This document shows positions 1 through 7,154 of a stretch of 31,248 nt of DNA, one piece after another (position 1 is the first letter of the stretch; each line of letters starts with the position of its first letter). Below the pieces are notes generated by a model that saw only the letters and a list, made by a program, of their open reading frames with translations, was not told where the DNA came from and did no database searches. Both the position numbers and the translations under genes were made by a program. The stretch is from Spirochaetia bacterium (GTDB lineage: Bacteria; Spirochaetota; Spirochaetia; Treponematales; Breznakiellaceae): the NCBI GenBank assembly GCA_025997795.1, contig BNVB01000024.1, forward strand, positions 1 through 31,248. Reading direction: 5' to 3'.

Positions 1-201
1 GTATACCGCCAAAATCTTCGGTGTAGTTGGGAAGTACCTTGCGGATAAGGCTAAAACCGTTGGAGTGGGGGCCGGAAGAAGCAATACCGATAAGGGCATT
101 ACCTGCCCTTATCGGTATTGCTTCTTCCGGCCCCCACTCCAACGGTTTTAGCCTTATCCGCAAGGTACTTCCCAACTACACCGAAGATTTTGGCGGTATA
201 C
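1..201. repeat. Perfect long inverted repeat at the contig end (98-bp arms, 5-nt loop)
   Basis: Bases 1-98 are the exact reverse complement of 104-201, with loop TTACC at 99-103. The right arm is coding purM sequence, so the left arm is the same purM segment on the other strand. The centre coincides with a natural hairpin of purM, ATAAGGGCA and TGCCCTTAT around five bases, which also occurs intact at 3195-3214. A perfect repeat with no divergence that begins at base 1 and turns on a pre-existing 9-bp palindrome is what a fold-back template switch or an assembly turn-around produces. It is not a mobile-element end: there is no transposase or target duplication. Confidence 0.9.
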
Positions 202-677
202 CCCTGGGCCGGGCGCTCCTTGAACCAACCCGGCTTTATGTAAAACCAATTCTGGAACTCTTAACACAGACCGTTGTTCACGGCATGGCCCACATCACCG
301 GCGGCGGTTTCTACGAAAATATACCCCGTATGTTTCCCGGCACCACCGGGCCTTTTGATGCCCGTATCAATTACGGCGCCTGGACTATCCCGGCTATCTT
401 TAACCGTATTGCCGCAGGTGCGGCGGGCCTGAACAAAACAGGGGCGGCGGCGGAAAAAGCCGGGGCGGAACTGCTGGAGACAGACGAACCGCTCCGCAGA
501 CTTATGTTCAATACCTTTAACATGGGCGTTGGGTTTGTCATTGCCCTGGACAAAAAAGATGTACCGGCGGCGCTGGAATTACTGGACAATAAAGGTTTTC
601 CCGCCTGGGAAATCGGCAGCGTTACCGCGGCATCCATTCCAAAACCCGCAGGCAGCGGTCAGGTACAGTTTCAGTGA
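105..677 (+). CDS. purM: Phosphoribosylformylglycinamidine cyclo-ligase (AIR synthetase), C-terminal half
   Basis: PurM makes 5-aminoimidazole ribotide from FGAM with ATP, the fifth step of purine synthesis. The frame reads LIGIASSGPHSNGFSLIRKV and then the family's HGMAHITGGGFYENIPR segment, so this is the second half of the enzyme. No start codon belongs to it: upstream is the fold-back copy of the same DNA, and anything translated before codon 105 is antisense purM. The missing first 198 residues lie on the - strand at 3161-3754. The two pieces overlap in GNALIGIASSGPHSN and together give about 375 residues, slightly longer than usual. It overlaps the GTG start of purN by four bases. Identity is certain; its separation from the 5' half is probably artefactual. 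Confidence 0.93.
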   Translation, partial: ALIGIASSGPHSNGFSLIRKVLPNYTEDFGGIPLGRALLEPTRLYVKPILELLTQTVVHGMAHITGGGFYENIPRMFPGTTGPFDARINYGAWTIPAIFNRIAAGAAGLNKTGAAAEKAGAELLETDEPLRRLMFNTFNMGVGFVIALDKKDVPAALELLDNKGFPAWEIGSVTAASIPKPAGSGQVQFQ

Positions 678-1252
678 ATATCATCGTTCTTGTTTCAGGC
701 GGAGGTACTAACCTGCAGGCTTTGATTGACACAACCGCAGTTATTGCCGCCGTTGTATCCGACAGGCCCGGAGTGTTTGCCCTGGAACGGGCAAAAAAGG
801 CGGGAATAGCCGCCATTACCGAAGAACCTGACCGCCGCCTTTCCAAGGAAGAACGGCGGCGGGAACTTTCGGACCGCATTCTTTCCATAGCCAGGGAATA
901 CAAGGCGGGTCTTATTATCCTGGCGGGTTTTCTTTCTATACTACAGGGAACTATTTTGGAAGAATACGCCGGGCGGATCATCAACCTTCATCCTTCCCTG
1001 CTCCCCAAATACGGCGGGCCGGGAATGTACGGCGAACGGGTACACCAGGCGGTGCTGGCGGCGGGAGAAAAAGAATCGGGCTGTACGGTACACCTGGTTG
1101 ACGAAGGAACCGACACCGGACAAATTCTGCTCCAAAGGAAAGTGCCGGTGCTGCCCAGCGATACGGCAGAAAGCCTGGCGGAGCGGATCCACGCAGAAGA
1201 ACATATCGCCATTGTTGAAGCGGCGGCGATGATGATAAAACGTTTATCATAA
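674..1252 (+). CDS. purN: Phosphoribosylglycinamide formyltransferase (GAR transformylase)
   Basis: Cytosolic folate-dependent enzyme that transfers the formyl group of 10-formyl-tetrahydrofolate to GAR, the third purine step. The 192-residue product is of normal length. It starts with the GART nucleotide-binding loop VLVSGGGTNLQALID and carries LAGFLSIL, then NLHPSLLPKYGGPGMYG with the catalytic Asn and His, then a VDEGTDTGQIL motif with the catalytic Asp. The GTG start overlaps the purM stop (GTGA), indicating translational coupling, and purH follows after 11 bases. The order purM-purN-purH is a common purine-operon arrangement. Confidence 0.96.
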   Translation: MNIIVLVSGGGTNLQALIDTTAVIAAVVSDRPGVFALERAKKAGIAAITEEPDRRLSKEERRRELSDRILSIAREYKAGLIILAGFLSILQGTILEEYAGRIINLHPSLLPKYGGPGMYGERVHQAVLAAGEKESGCTVHLVDEGTDTGQILLQRKVPVLPSDTAESLAERIHAEEHIAIVEAAAMMIKRLS

Positions 1253-1263
1253 GCGGAGGAAGC

Positions 1264-2967
1264 ATGAACAAGCGGGCCCTTATCAGCGTATTCAACAAAG
1301 AAGGAATTGACGAACTGGCGGTTTTTCTTTCAAAGGCCGGATGGGAGATACTTTCCACCGGCGGAACTTCCCGGTACTTGCAGGAAAAACAAATTCCGGT
1401 AAGCGACGTTTCGTCGCTTACGAAATTTCCCGAGTGTCTTGACGGCCGCGTCAAGACACTGCATCCGGCCATTCATGCGGGTCTGCTTGCCCGCCGGGAC
1501 GAACAATCCCACATGGATACGCTGGAAAAGCTGGGGCTGGGAACCATAGACCTTGTTTGTGTAAACCTCTATCCGTTTTTTGAGAAAGTCCAGGCAGGGC
1601 TCTCGCTGGAAGAAACGGTGGAGTTTATCGACATAGGCGGACCCGCCATGCTGCGGTCTGCGGCAAAAAATTACCATGATGTGATCGTCCTTACCGACCC
1701 TGCGGATTATGCAGAGGCCATGGCGGGTCTTAGTGTTGGTAAGACAAGCCTTGTCTTTAAGAAACGCCTGGCGGGAAAAGTGTTTGATCTAACTTCCGCC
1801 TATGATGCGGCCATTGCCCGGTATCTCCTGGAACTGGATGAGCAAATGGACGCAGCGGCGGACGGCACAAATGGCGATTCCGCCGCAGTTTATCCGCTAT
1901 TCTGGCCGCTGCCGCTGAAAAAAGCGCAGCAGCTCCGGTATGGCGAAAACGGCCATCAATCGGCGGCGCTGTACTTGAGTGCGGATAAAACCGGCGCTTT
2001 GGGCGGCATGGAGCAGCTTAACGGCAAAGAACTGGGGTACAACAATATCCGGGATTTGGATTTAGCCTGGAAGACAGCCTGTGCTTTTGGTTTTCCGCCG
2101 GAAAATAAAAAGCCCAGCGGCGAAGAAGATCTAAGACGGCTGGGAATTTCCGCAGGCAGTCTAAAAGCCGCCTGTGTTGCGGTAAAACACAACACACCCT
2201 GCGGGGCCGCCCTGGGATCGACCCTGCTTGAAGCATACGAAAAAACCTATGCCTGCGATCCTGTTTCCATTTTTGGCGGCATTGTAGCATGTACGGTAAA
2301 CGTAGATGCGCCAACGGCAGCAAAACTGGCGGAACTGTTTCTGGAAATTGTGGCGGCCCCGGATTTTGACGCCGAAGCCCTGGCCATTTTAAAAAAGAAA
2401 AAAAACCTTAGGGTGATCAAAGCCCGGTTTGCCCCCAGAGATAATGCCGAATGTATTAGCGTGGACGGCGGACTTTTGGTTCAGCAGACGGATTGGCGGC
2501 TTTTGGAAAAGTGGGATGTGGTTACCAAAGCGAAGCTAGAAACCGCAGGTTCTGGAATGGATGCCGCGGACTTAACGGATTTGATCTTTGGCCTCCGGGC
2601 GGTAACGTATGTAAAGAGTAATGCCATTGCGGTGATAAAAGATACGGCCGCCCTGGGAATAGGCGGCGGCCAAACAAACCGCATCTGGGCGGCGGAAGCG
2701 GCGTTACGGCGGGGAACGGAGGCGGTAAAAGCCGCCGCAAAAAATCCCGCGTTAACAGGAATGACAATAGCCGACGGCAAGGCCCCGCGAGTGCTGGTTT
2801 CGGATGCGTTTTTCCCCTTTGCCGATGTAGTAGAAGCGGCGGCAGCGGCAGGTATTCGGGCGATTATCCAGCCCGGAGGTTCGATTCGGGACCAGGAGTC
2901 GATAGAAGCCTGTGACAAACACGGCATCGCCATGGTCTTTACCGGAACGCGGCACTTTAAACACTAG
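1264..2967 (+). CDS. purH: Bifunctional AICAR transformylase / IMP cyclohydrolase
   Basis: Catalyses the last two purine steps: formylation of AICAR with 10-formyl-THF and ring closure to IMP. The N-terminal MGS-like cyclohydrolase domain is recognised by SVFNKEGIDELA, LSTGGTSRYLQE and DGRVKTLHPAIHAGLLARR. The transformylase domain is recognised by LRYGENGHQSAALY, the catalytic KHNTPCGAA segment (Lys-His), and the C-terminal PGGSIRDQESIEACDKHGIA followed by VFTGTRHFKH. At 567 residues it is somewhat longer than the usual 510-530, with the excess in the middle. GGAGGA at 1255-1260 precedes the ATG. The stop is only 17 bases from the convergent end of a histidine-kinase fragment. Confidence 0.97.
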   Translation: MNKRALISVFNKEGIDELAVFLSKAGWEILSTGGTSRYLQEKQIPVSDVSSLTKFPECLDGRVKTLHPAIHAGLLARRDEQSHMDTLEKLGLGTIDLVCVNLYPFFEKVQAGLSLEETVEFIDIGGPAMLRSAAKNYHDVIVLTDPADYAEAMAGLSVGKTSLVFKKRLAGKVFDLTSAYDAAIARYLLELDEQMDAAADGTNGDSAAVYPLFWPLPLKKAQQLRYGENGHQSAALYLSADKTGALGGMEQLNGKELGYNNIRDLDLAWKTACAFGFPPENKKPSGEEDLRRLGISAGSLKAACVAVKHNTPCGAALGSTLLEAYEKTYACDPVSIFGGIVACTVNVDAPTAAKLAELFLEIVAAPDFDAEALAILKKKKNLRVIKARFAPRDNAECISVDGGLLVQQTDWRLLEKWDVVTKAKLETAGSGMDAADLTDLIFGLRAVTYVKSNAIAVIKDTAALGIGGGQTNRIWAAEAALRRGTEAVKAAAKNPALTGMTIADGKAPRVLVSDAFFPFADVVEAAAAAGIRAIIQPGGSIRDQESIEACDKHGIAMVFTGTRHFKH

Positions 2968-2984
2968 ACGGAAAAAGTAAAACC

Positions 2985-3161
2985 TTAGAAGTAGTTTTCC
3001 GGCAAAGTTAGAATAAATCTGCACCCGCATTTCGTTTCCCCGTCATGGCGGTTCCCGATGGAACAGCTTCCACCGGAGGCTTCGGCAATAGCTTTTACAA
3101 TGGAAAGCCCCAGGCCGGAATGATTTTCCTTGTCCGCTTCGGGCCGCTCGGAATAAAAGCG
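2985..3161 (-). pseudogene. C-terminal 58 codons of a sensor histidine kinase (truncated by the purM junction)
   Basis: Reading the - strand from 3161 down to a TAA at 2985-2987 gives RFYSERPEADKENHSGLGLS, then IVKAIAEASGG and an ending FILTLPENYF. This is the end of a HATPase_c domain: the F-x-R-F-Y lead-in, the G2 box GLGLSIVKAIAEASGG, and the final beta-strand. The upstream part (dimerisation helix, N and G1 boxes) is absent because the sequence switches at 3159-3162 to purM. In the unrearranged genome a complete kinase gene probably converged on purH, with 17 bases between their stops. The fragment has no start of its own and would only be translated as an out-of-frame tail of the truncated purM reading frame, which does not use this frame. 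Confidence 0.82.
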
Positions 3162-3214
3162 TTGGAGTGGGGGCCGGAAGAAGCAATACCGATAAGGGCA
3201 TTACCTGCCCTTAT
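3160..3214 (+). repeat. Second copy of a 55-bp purM segment also at 58-112
   Basis: Bases 3160-3214 are identical to 58-112. In this copy the sequence then continues into the genuine upstream part of purM on the - strand. In the copy at 58-112 the sequence instead folds back at the 9-bp hairpin. The pair therefore marks the two junctions of the rearrangement: a strand switch into the histidine-kinase end at about 3160, and the hairpin turn at 99-103. Confidence 0.9.
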
Positions 3215-3754
3215 GGTACGGCCGTCGATGATTTTTTTGCGGTCCACGATACCCACGGAAAAACCGGCAATGTCGTATTTACCATCATCATAGAAACCGG
3301 GCATTTCGGCGGTCTCGCCTCCCAGGAGCACACAGCCTGTTTCGCGGCAGGCGGCGGCCACACCCTGGACAAGTTCCGCGGCAATACCCGCATTTAGTTT
3401 TCCGCAGGCAATATAATCAAGAAAAAAGAGCGGCCTAGCGCCGTGGCAGAGTATATCGTTAACACACATGGCAACACAGTCGATACCCACGGTGTCGTAT
3501 TTTTTCATTTTAAAGGCAATGTCGAGTTTGGTACCTACGCCGTCGGTTCCCGAGACAAGAACGGGGTCCTCCATTGCTGTACCGCTGCCAAAACCTCCGG
3601 GGATGTCCTTTAGGGACATCATCCCGGCAAAGCTGCCAATGCCGCCCAGAACAGCGCCGCCAAGGCCGCCTCTGGTACCTTCCGCCAGATCCCGGTATTT
3701 CTCTACCGCCCGGTACCCTTCTTCAATGTTAACACCCGCTTCCCTGTAATCCAT
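3161..3754 (-). CDS. purM: Phosphoribosylformylglycinamidine cyclo-ligase (AIR synthetase), N-terminal half
   Basis: Residues 1-198 of PurM. Recognisable parts are MDYREAGVNIEEG at the start, LVSGTDGVGTKLDIA (phosphate/ATP-binding loop), DCVAMCVNDILCHGARPLFFLDYIA, and GGETAEMPGFY. After GPHSN the sequence leaves purM and runs about 22 more codons of out-of-frame histidine-kinase DNA (AFIPSGPKRTR...) to a stop at 3095. The ATG at 3754 is only 10 bases past a perfect -10 (TATAAT) and has no Shine-Dalgarno. The XRE gene lies upstream on the same strand. Alone this half would lack the C-terminal AIRS_C domain and be inactive; the remainder is at 105-677. Confidence 0.92.
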
Positions 3755-3764
3755 ACTTTTGGGA

Positions 3765-3793
3765 ATTATAACAGAAACAGCACGTTATACCAA
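3765..3793 (-). promoter_or_regulatory. purM promoter, possibly giving a leaderless mRNA
   Basis: On the - strand TTGGTA (3793-3788), a 17-base spacer, and a consensus TATAAT (3770-3765) precede purM. The predicted transcription start, about seven bases on, falls three or four bases before the ATG at 3754. There is no purine-rich ribosome-binding site between. The promoter lies in the 61-base gap after the XRE gene. Confidence 0.65.
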
Positions 3794-3829
3794 TCCCTTA
3801 GATGCTCTGTGTCCCTTAAATGCTCTGCG
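3794..3829. repeat. Tandem 18-bp imperfect duplication over the XRE gene's 3' end
   Basis: TCCCTTAGATGCTCTGTG at 3794-3811 is followed immediately by TCCCTTAAATGCTCTGCG at 3812-3829, 16 of 18 bases the same. The second unit contains the stop codon and last codons of the XRE gene; the first lies between that stop and the purM -35 element. It looks like a small slippage duplication, with no evident function. Confidence 0.75.
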
Positions 3830-4166
3830 GCTCGGCGCTTTCTTCCTGCATCTTAAGGAGCAGGTTAATTTCCCTAAAGATATAATCCTGGTATCGCTTT
3901 TCCAGTTCCCTAAAGAGACCCGTGAGTTTTGAAAACAGCTCATCCCCTGCCTCTGCAAATACTTCTCCTGTTCCTTCCCTAAGCCATATTTCGTTTACCT
4001 TAAAGGAAGAACAGATAAGTTTGATTAGACGGTTATTTACTTTGCGTTTGTCCGTTTCAATTCCCGCAAGGTACCCCGAAGAAAGAGAAATAACCTGCGA
4101 AAAACTTACCTGGGTCATGTTCAGGGTTTTACGAAGTTCCTTAATGCGGCGGTTTATTTTTTCCAC
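3816..4166 (-). CDS. XRE-family helix-turn-helix transcriptional regulator
   Basis: Small cytosolic DNA-binding protein (116 residues from the chosen GTG). The Cro/C1-type HTH is at about residues 1-60: INRRIKELRKTLNMTQVSFS followed by LSSGYLAGIETDKRKV, where the second helix ends in the recognition helix. A charged C-terminal helix (LTGLFRELEKRYQDY...) probably dimerises. An in-frame ATG lies seven codons upstream at 4187. I prefer the GTG at 4166 because GGAG sits eight bases before it and the HTH begins there. It lies between purF and purM on the same strand. A role in purine control is possible from position only; an orphan or phage-type regulator is equally possible. Confidence 0.85.
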   Translation of the reverse strand: MEKINRRIKELRKTLNMTQVSFSQVISLSSGYLAGIETDKRKVNNRLIKLICSSFKVNEIWLREGTGEVFAEAGDELFSKLTGLFRELEKRYQDYIFREINLLLKMQEESAEPQSI

Positions 4167-4186
4167 TTTTATAACTCCACATCTCA

Positions 4187-4215
4187 ACCATAGTGTACCC
4201 AGAAGCGCATTGCAA
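4187..4215 (-). promoter_or_regulatory. Putative promoter of the XRE regulator gene
   Basis: On the - strand TTGCAA (4215-4210), 17 bases, TATGGT (4192-4187). This leaves a leader of about 15 bases containing GGAG before the GTG start at 4166. There is no clear terminator between purF's stop (4276) and this promoter, so read-through from purF is possible. Confidence 0.45.
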
Positions 4216-4275
4216 ATTTTTTTGGTGAATAAGTGGTGTTATTGTAAAATAAGAGTTTCTACTGACATAGCAGCA

Positions 4276-5769
4276 TTATTGTTCTTCGCCTGCCACAGGA
4301 ATGGGATATTCCCCCGTAAAACAGCCTAAACAGTAACCGTGGTTGTGCTGAGCCCTGGTATCGTTTCCAGTCTTTTCGTCCTCCAAGCGTATGGATTCCA
4401 AAAGGCCTTCTACGCTGATAAAAGCTAGGCTGTCTGCCCCTAGGGAAGCGCAGAGTTCGTTCACATTGTTCATGTTGCTGATAAGATCCTTCCGGTGGGG
4501 AGTATCAATGCCAAAGTAACAGGGAAAACGTACCGGCGGTGAACAGACCCGGATATGTACTTCTTTGGCTCCTGCGGCTTTAAGGATTGCCACAAGCCGC
4601 CGGGAGGTGGTACCCCGTACAATAGAATCGTCGATGATCACCACCCGTTTACCCCGGACTTCGCTTTCGATCACATTGTGTTTTACCGAAACAGCCTTTT
4701 CCCGCATAATCTGGCTGGGAGCGATAAAGGTGCGGCCCACATATTTGCTTTTAACGATCCCCAGGCCAAAGGGTGTTCCCGTGGCTCTGCCGTAGCCAAT
4801 GGCTGCAGGTATCCCCGAATCGGGAACACCGATAACCAGGTCTGCGCTGACAGCCGATTCCCGGCCCAGGATTTTTCCCGCCCGGATCCGTGCGCCGTAT
4901 ACATCCACCGAGTCGATAACACTGTCGGGCCGGGCAAAGTACACATATTCGAAGGCGCAGACCGCCCGGCGGGTTTTTTCGCTAAAGGTAAAGGAAAGCA
5001 CTTCGTTTTCCCGGATAATCACCACTTCGCCGGGCTCAATGTCCCGCACAAAGGTTCCCCCCACAGCATCAATGGCGCAGGATTCGCTGGAAAGGATCCA
5101 GCCCCCGGGGAACTGGCCCAGGCAGAGGGGCCGGATACCGTTGGGATCTCTGGCCCCCACCAGGGCGTCATCGGTCAATACTACCAGCGCATAGGACCCC
5201 TTGATAAATTTGATCGTATCCGTCAGGGCCTTTTCCAGCCCCTTTTTATAGTTTTTGGCAATAAGGTTGATGATTACTTCACTGTCACTGGAAGAGATAA
5301 AACCCACACCGGAATCTTCCAAAAGTTCCCGAACCACATCAGCATTGGTAAGGTTACCGTTGTGGGCCACGGCGATGGAACCAAGTTTAAAATGGCTTAC
5401 AAAGGGCTGGGCATTTTCTACCGAACTGGAACCAGAGGTGGAATAGCGCACATGACCAACCGCGGCGGAACCGGAAAACCGGGAAAGCACATCGCCGGAA
5501 AAAACATCCCCCACAAGGCCCATGCCCTTGCGGCATTCGATGGATGTTTTTCCTTCCGAGCGCAGCAGCGCCGCAATACCGGCGCTTTCCTGCCCCCGGT
5601 GTTGCAGCGAAAAAAGGCCATAGTACACCATGGGAACGGCATCCCGGATGTCCTCTTTAGAGGAATCCTTTTGGGGATCAGTATAGTACACCCCAAAGAC
5701 GCCGCATTCTTCACACAACTTATCGCTATCGCTCCAAGTTGAGTGTTTTAGCTTGTCGCTATCGTTCAT
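4276..5769 (-). CDS. purF: Amidophosphoribosyltransferase (glutamine PRPP amidotransferase)
   Basis: Catalyses the committed step of purine synthesis, PRPP + glutamine to phosphoribosylamine. The start chosen is ATG 5769, one base after the purC stop. An open frame runs 64 codons further into purC but adds only non-homologous sequence. The 497-residue product has a 21-residue propeptide ending ...LCEE before CGVFG, whose Cys22 would be the Ntn-hydrolase nucleophile after cleavage. Later come SLQHRGQESAGI, HNGNLTN and SSDSEVI of the glutaminase half. The PRPP loop VVIIDDSIVRGTTSRRLV marks the transferase half. Cys residues in FPCYFGIDTP and YCLGCFTGEYP fit the B. subtilis-type [4Fe-4S] enzyme. 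The propeptide holds a duplicated SDKL. No obvious ribosome-binding site is present, consistent with coupling to purC. Confidence 0.96.
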   Translation of the reverse strand: MNDSDKLKHSTWSDSDKLCEECGVFGVYYTDPQKDSSKEDIRDAVPMVYYGLFSLQHRGQESAGIAALLRSEGKTSIECRKGMGLVGDVFSGDVLSRFSGSAAVGHVRYSTSGSSSVENAQPFVSHFKLGSIAVAHNGNLTNADVVRELLEDSGVGFISSSDSEVIINLIAKNYKKGLEKALTDTIKFIKGSYALVVLTDDALVGARDPNGIRPLCLGQFPGGWILSSESCAIDAVGGTFVRDIEPGEVVIIRENEVLSFTFSEKTRRAVCAFEYVYFARPDSVIDSVDVYGARIRAGKILGRESAVSADLVIGVPDSGIPAAIGYGRATGTPFGLGIVKSKYVGRTFIAPSQIMREKAVSVKHNVIESEVRGKRVVIIDDSIVRGTTSRRLVAILKAAGAKEVHIRVCSPPVRFPCYFGIDTPHRKDLISNMNNVNELCASLGADSLAFISVEGLLESIRLEDEKTGNDTRAQHNHGYCLGCFTGEYPIPVAGEEQ

Positions 5770-5770
5770 T

Positions 5771-6508
5771 TTACAGACCGGGTTTGAATTCACCGATTCG
5801 TTCCCATACTTCAATGTATGCTTCTTTAACATTACCCATGTCCCGGCGGAAGCGGTCTTTATCGAGTTTTTCGCCGGTACCGGCATCCCAGAAACGGCAG
5901 GTATCGGGGGAGATTTCATCGGCCAGCACGATATGTCCGTCTTCGGTACGGCCAAACTCAAGTTTAAAGTCGATAAGCTTGAGTTTCTTTTGCAAGAGGA
6001 AGGGCCGGAGTATGTCGTTTATCTGCAATGCCATGCGGCAGATCTTTTCTATTTCTTCCGGTGCTGCCGCGCCCATGGAAACGGCTTCTTCTTTAGTTAC
6101 CAGCGGATCTCCCTGTGCATCGTCCTTGTAACATAGTTCTACTATGGGTTCCGGCAGTTCTGTTCCCTCCGCCTGGCCGGTACGTTTTGCCAGGGATCCG
6201 GCCACCACATTCCGCACAATCACTTCCAGAAGAATAATTGTTACCTTTCTGCAAAGCTGATCCCTGTCGTTGATCCGGGTAACAAAATGGGTTGCTATGC
6301 CGGATGCCTCCAGGAGCCGAAAAAAACTGGCAGAAAGTTTATTGTTAATAATTCCCTTGTCTTCTATTTGCCCTTTTTTTTCGCCGTTAAAGGCCGTGGC
6401 ATCGTCCTTGTAATGGATAAGCACCTGGTCTTTGTTCGGCGCGGCATAGACCTGTTTTGCTTTGCCTTCGTAAAGCAAAACTCCCCTTTCAATCTGTTTG
6501 TCTGCCAT
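5771..6508 (-). CDS. purC: Phosphoribosylaminoimidazole-succinocarboxamide synthase (SAICAR synthetase)
   Basis: Condenses CAIR with aspartate using ATP. The length of 245 residues matches the bacterial family (about 235-245). Motifs seen are LLYEGKAKQVY (ATP-binding strand), IHYKDDATAFNG, KGIINNKLSASFFRLLE, VRNVVAGSLAKR, ELCYKDDAQGDP, and LIDFKLEFGRTEDGHIVLAD, followed by EISPDTCRFWD. A good site (GGAGGAG, six bases before ATG) lies in the 11-base gap after purE. The purF ATG begins one base after its stop, so purE-purC-purF form one transcription unit. Confidence 0.97.
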   Translation of the reverse strand: MADKQIERGVLLYEGKAKQVYAAPNKDQVLIHYKDDATAFNGEKKGQIEDKGIINNKLSASFFRLLEASGIATHFVTRINDRDQLCRKVTIILLEVIVRNVVAGSLAKRTGQAEGTELPEPIVELCYKDDAQGDPLVTKEEAVSMGAAAPEEIEKICRMALQINDILRPFLLQKKLKLIDFKLEFGRTEDGHIVLADEISPDTCRFWDAGTGEKLDKDRFRRDMGNVKEAYIEVWERIGEFKPGL

Positions 6509-6519
6509 ATACTCCTCCG

Positions 6520-6996
6520 TTACAGATCCACTTTGCTGTTTTTGGCTAAATCATCTTTCATAGTTGTCCGGGCTTCTTCAAGTTTTTTTCGCAGCAGCGG
6601 ATATTTTATACCCAAGAGCTCCGCCGCAAGGTATGCGGCATTGGCTGCATTGTCCACTCCCACGGTGGCAACCGGTACGGATTTGGGCATTTGTACAATG
6701 GAAAAAAGCGCATCCATGCCGTTTAAGGCCCCCGCTGTTATGGGTACCCCAATAACGGGGATAAGCGTTTTACTGGCAATAACTCCGGGCAGATGCGCCG
6801 CCAGTCCTGCCCCGGCGATGATCACTTCTGTTCCATCGGCCTCACAGTCGGCAATGATTTTTTCCAGCAGCTCCGGGCTGCGGTGGGCAGAGACCACATG
6901 GGAGGAAAAACTTATGCCAAATTCCCGCAATACGCCGGCGGCTTTTTGCATCACCGGTTTATCGGATTGGGAACCAAAAATGATAAGAGCTTTCAC
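6520..6996 (-). CDS. purE: N5-carboxyaminoimidazole ribonucleotide mutase / AIR carboxylase
   Basis: Produces CAIR for purC. The 158-residue protein has the PurE nucleotide loop FGSQSDKPVMQKAA, the HVVSAHRSPELL segment with the catalytic His, GAGLAAHLPGV, and PVIGVPITAGALNGMDALFS. FGSQSD (Ser-Asp) and the SAHRSP signature are those of class I or II. No purK is visible in the window, so whether the substrate is N5-CAIR (class I) or AIR plus CO2 (class II, reported in treponemes) cannot be settled here. It starts with GTG, six bases after a predicted -10, and heads the purECF unit. Confidence 0.96.
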   Translation of the reverse strand: MKALIIFGSQSDKPVMQKAAGVLREFGISFSSHVVSAHRSPELLEKIIADCEADGTEVIIAGAGLAAHLPGVIASKTLIPVIGVPITAGALNGMDALFSIVQMPKSVPVATVGVDNAANAAYLAAELLGIKYPLLRKKLEEARTTMKDDLAKNSKVDL

Positions 6997-7002
6997 GGCC
7001 CT

Positions 7003-7032
7003 AGTCTAACATATTTTGGAGAACCTGGGCAA
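7003..7032 (-). promoter_or_regulatory. Putative purE promoter with the GTG start at the expected transcription start
   Basis: On the - strand TTGCCC (7032-7027), an 18-base spacer, TAGACT (7008-7003), then six bases and the GTG of purE at 6996. The nearest AGGG is only two bases from the GTG, too close to act as a normal ribosome-binding site. This suggests a leaderless purECF message. Confidence 0.45.
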
Positions 7033-7083
7033 GGCGGCATCACTTTGCGGGCCATGGCGGCGCTGGAAAAATAAAAAAAGGGC

Positions 7084-7142
7084 TTGCCACATAAGTCTTA
7101 ATATGGTATTATATAAATACTGGTTTTTCCAGCGAAGCTTCG
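7084..7142 (+). promoter_or_regulatory. Toxin-antitoxin promoter with two palindromes (candidate operators)
   Basis: TTGCCA (7084-7089), exactly 17 bases, TATTAT (7107-7112). The dyad GTATT-ATATA-AATAC (7106-7120) covers the -10. A second perfect palindrome, CGAAGCTTCG (7133-7142), lies in the leader just before the GAGGAGG ribosome-binding site (7142-7148). Phd/ParD-type antitoxins usually repress their own operon at such dyads, so both are plausible binding sites; which is used is inference. Confidence 0.6.
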
Positions 7143-7154
7143 AGGAGGACTATT

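Noticed and set aside
104..3162. A genuine site-specific inversion of the purN-purH block
   Set aside because: No recombinase or recognised inversion site is present, and a simple inversion would place the remaining kinase sequence at the left end. The observed left end is antisense purM, which needs two strand switches.
4555..5742. A 395-codon open frame on the + strand opposite purF
   Set aside because: It lies wholly antisense to a well-conserved gene, has no family motifs, and reflects codon bias of purF.
5770..5961. A longer PurF start using the 64 in-frame codons inside purC
   Set aside because: It would overlap purC by nearly 200 bases and adds sequence with no PurF homology. The ATG one base after the purC stop gives a sensible propeptide.
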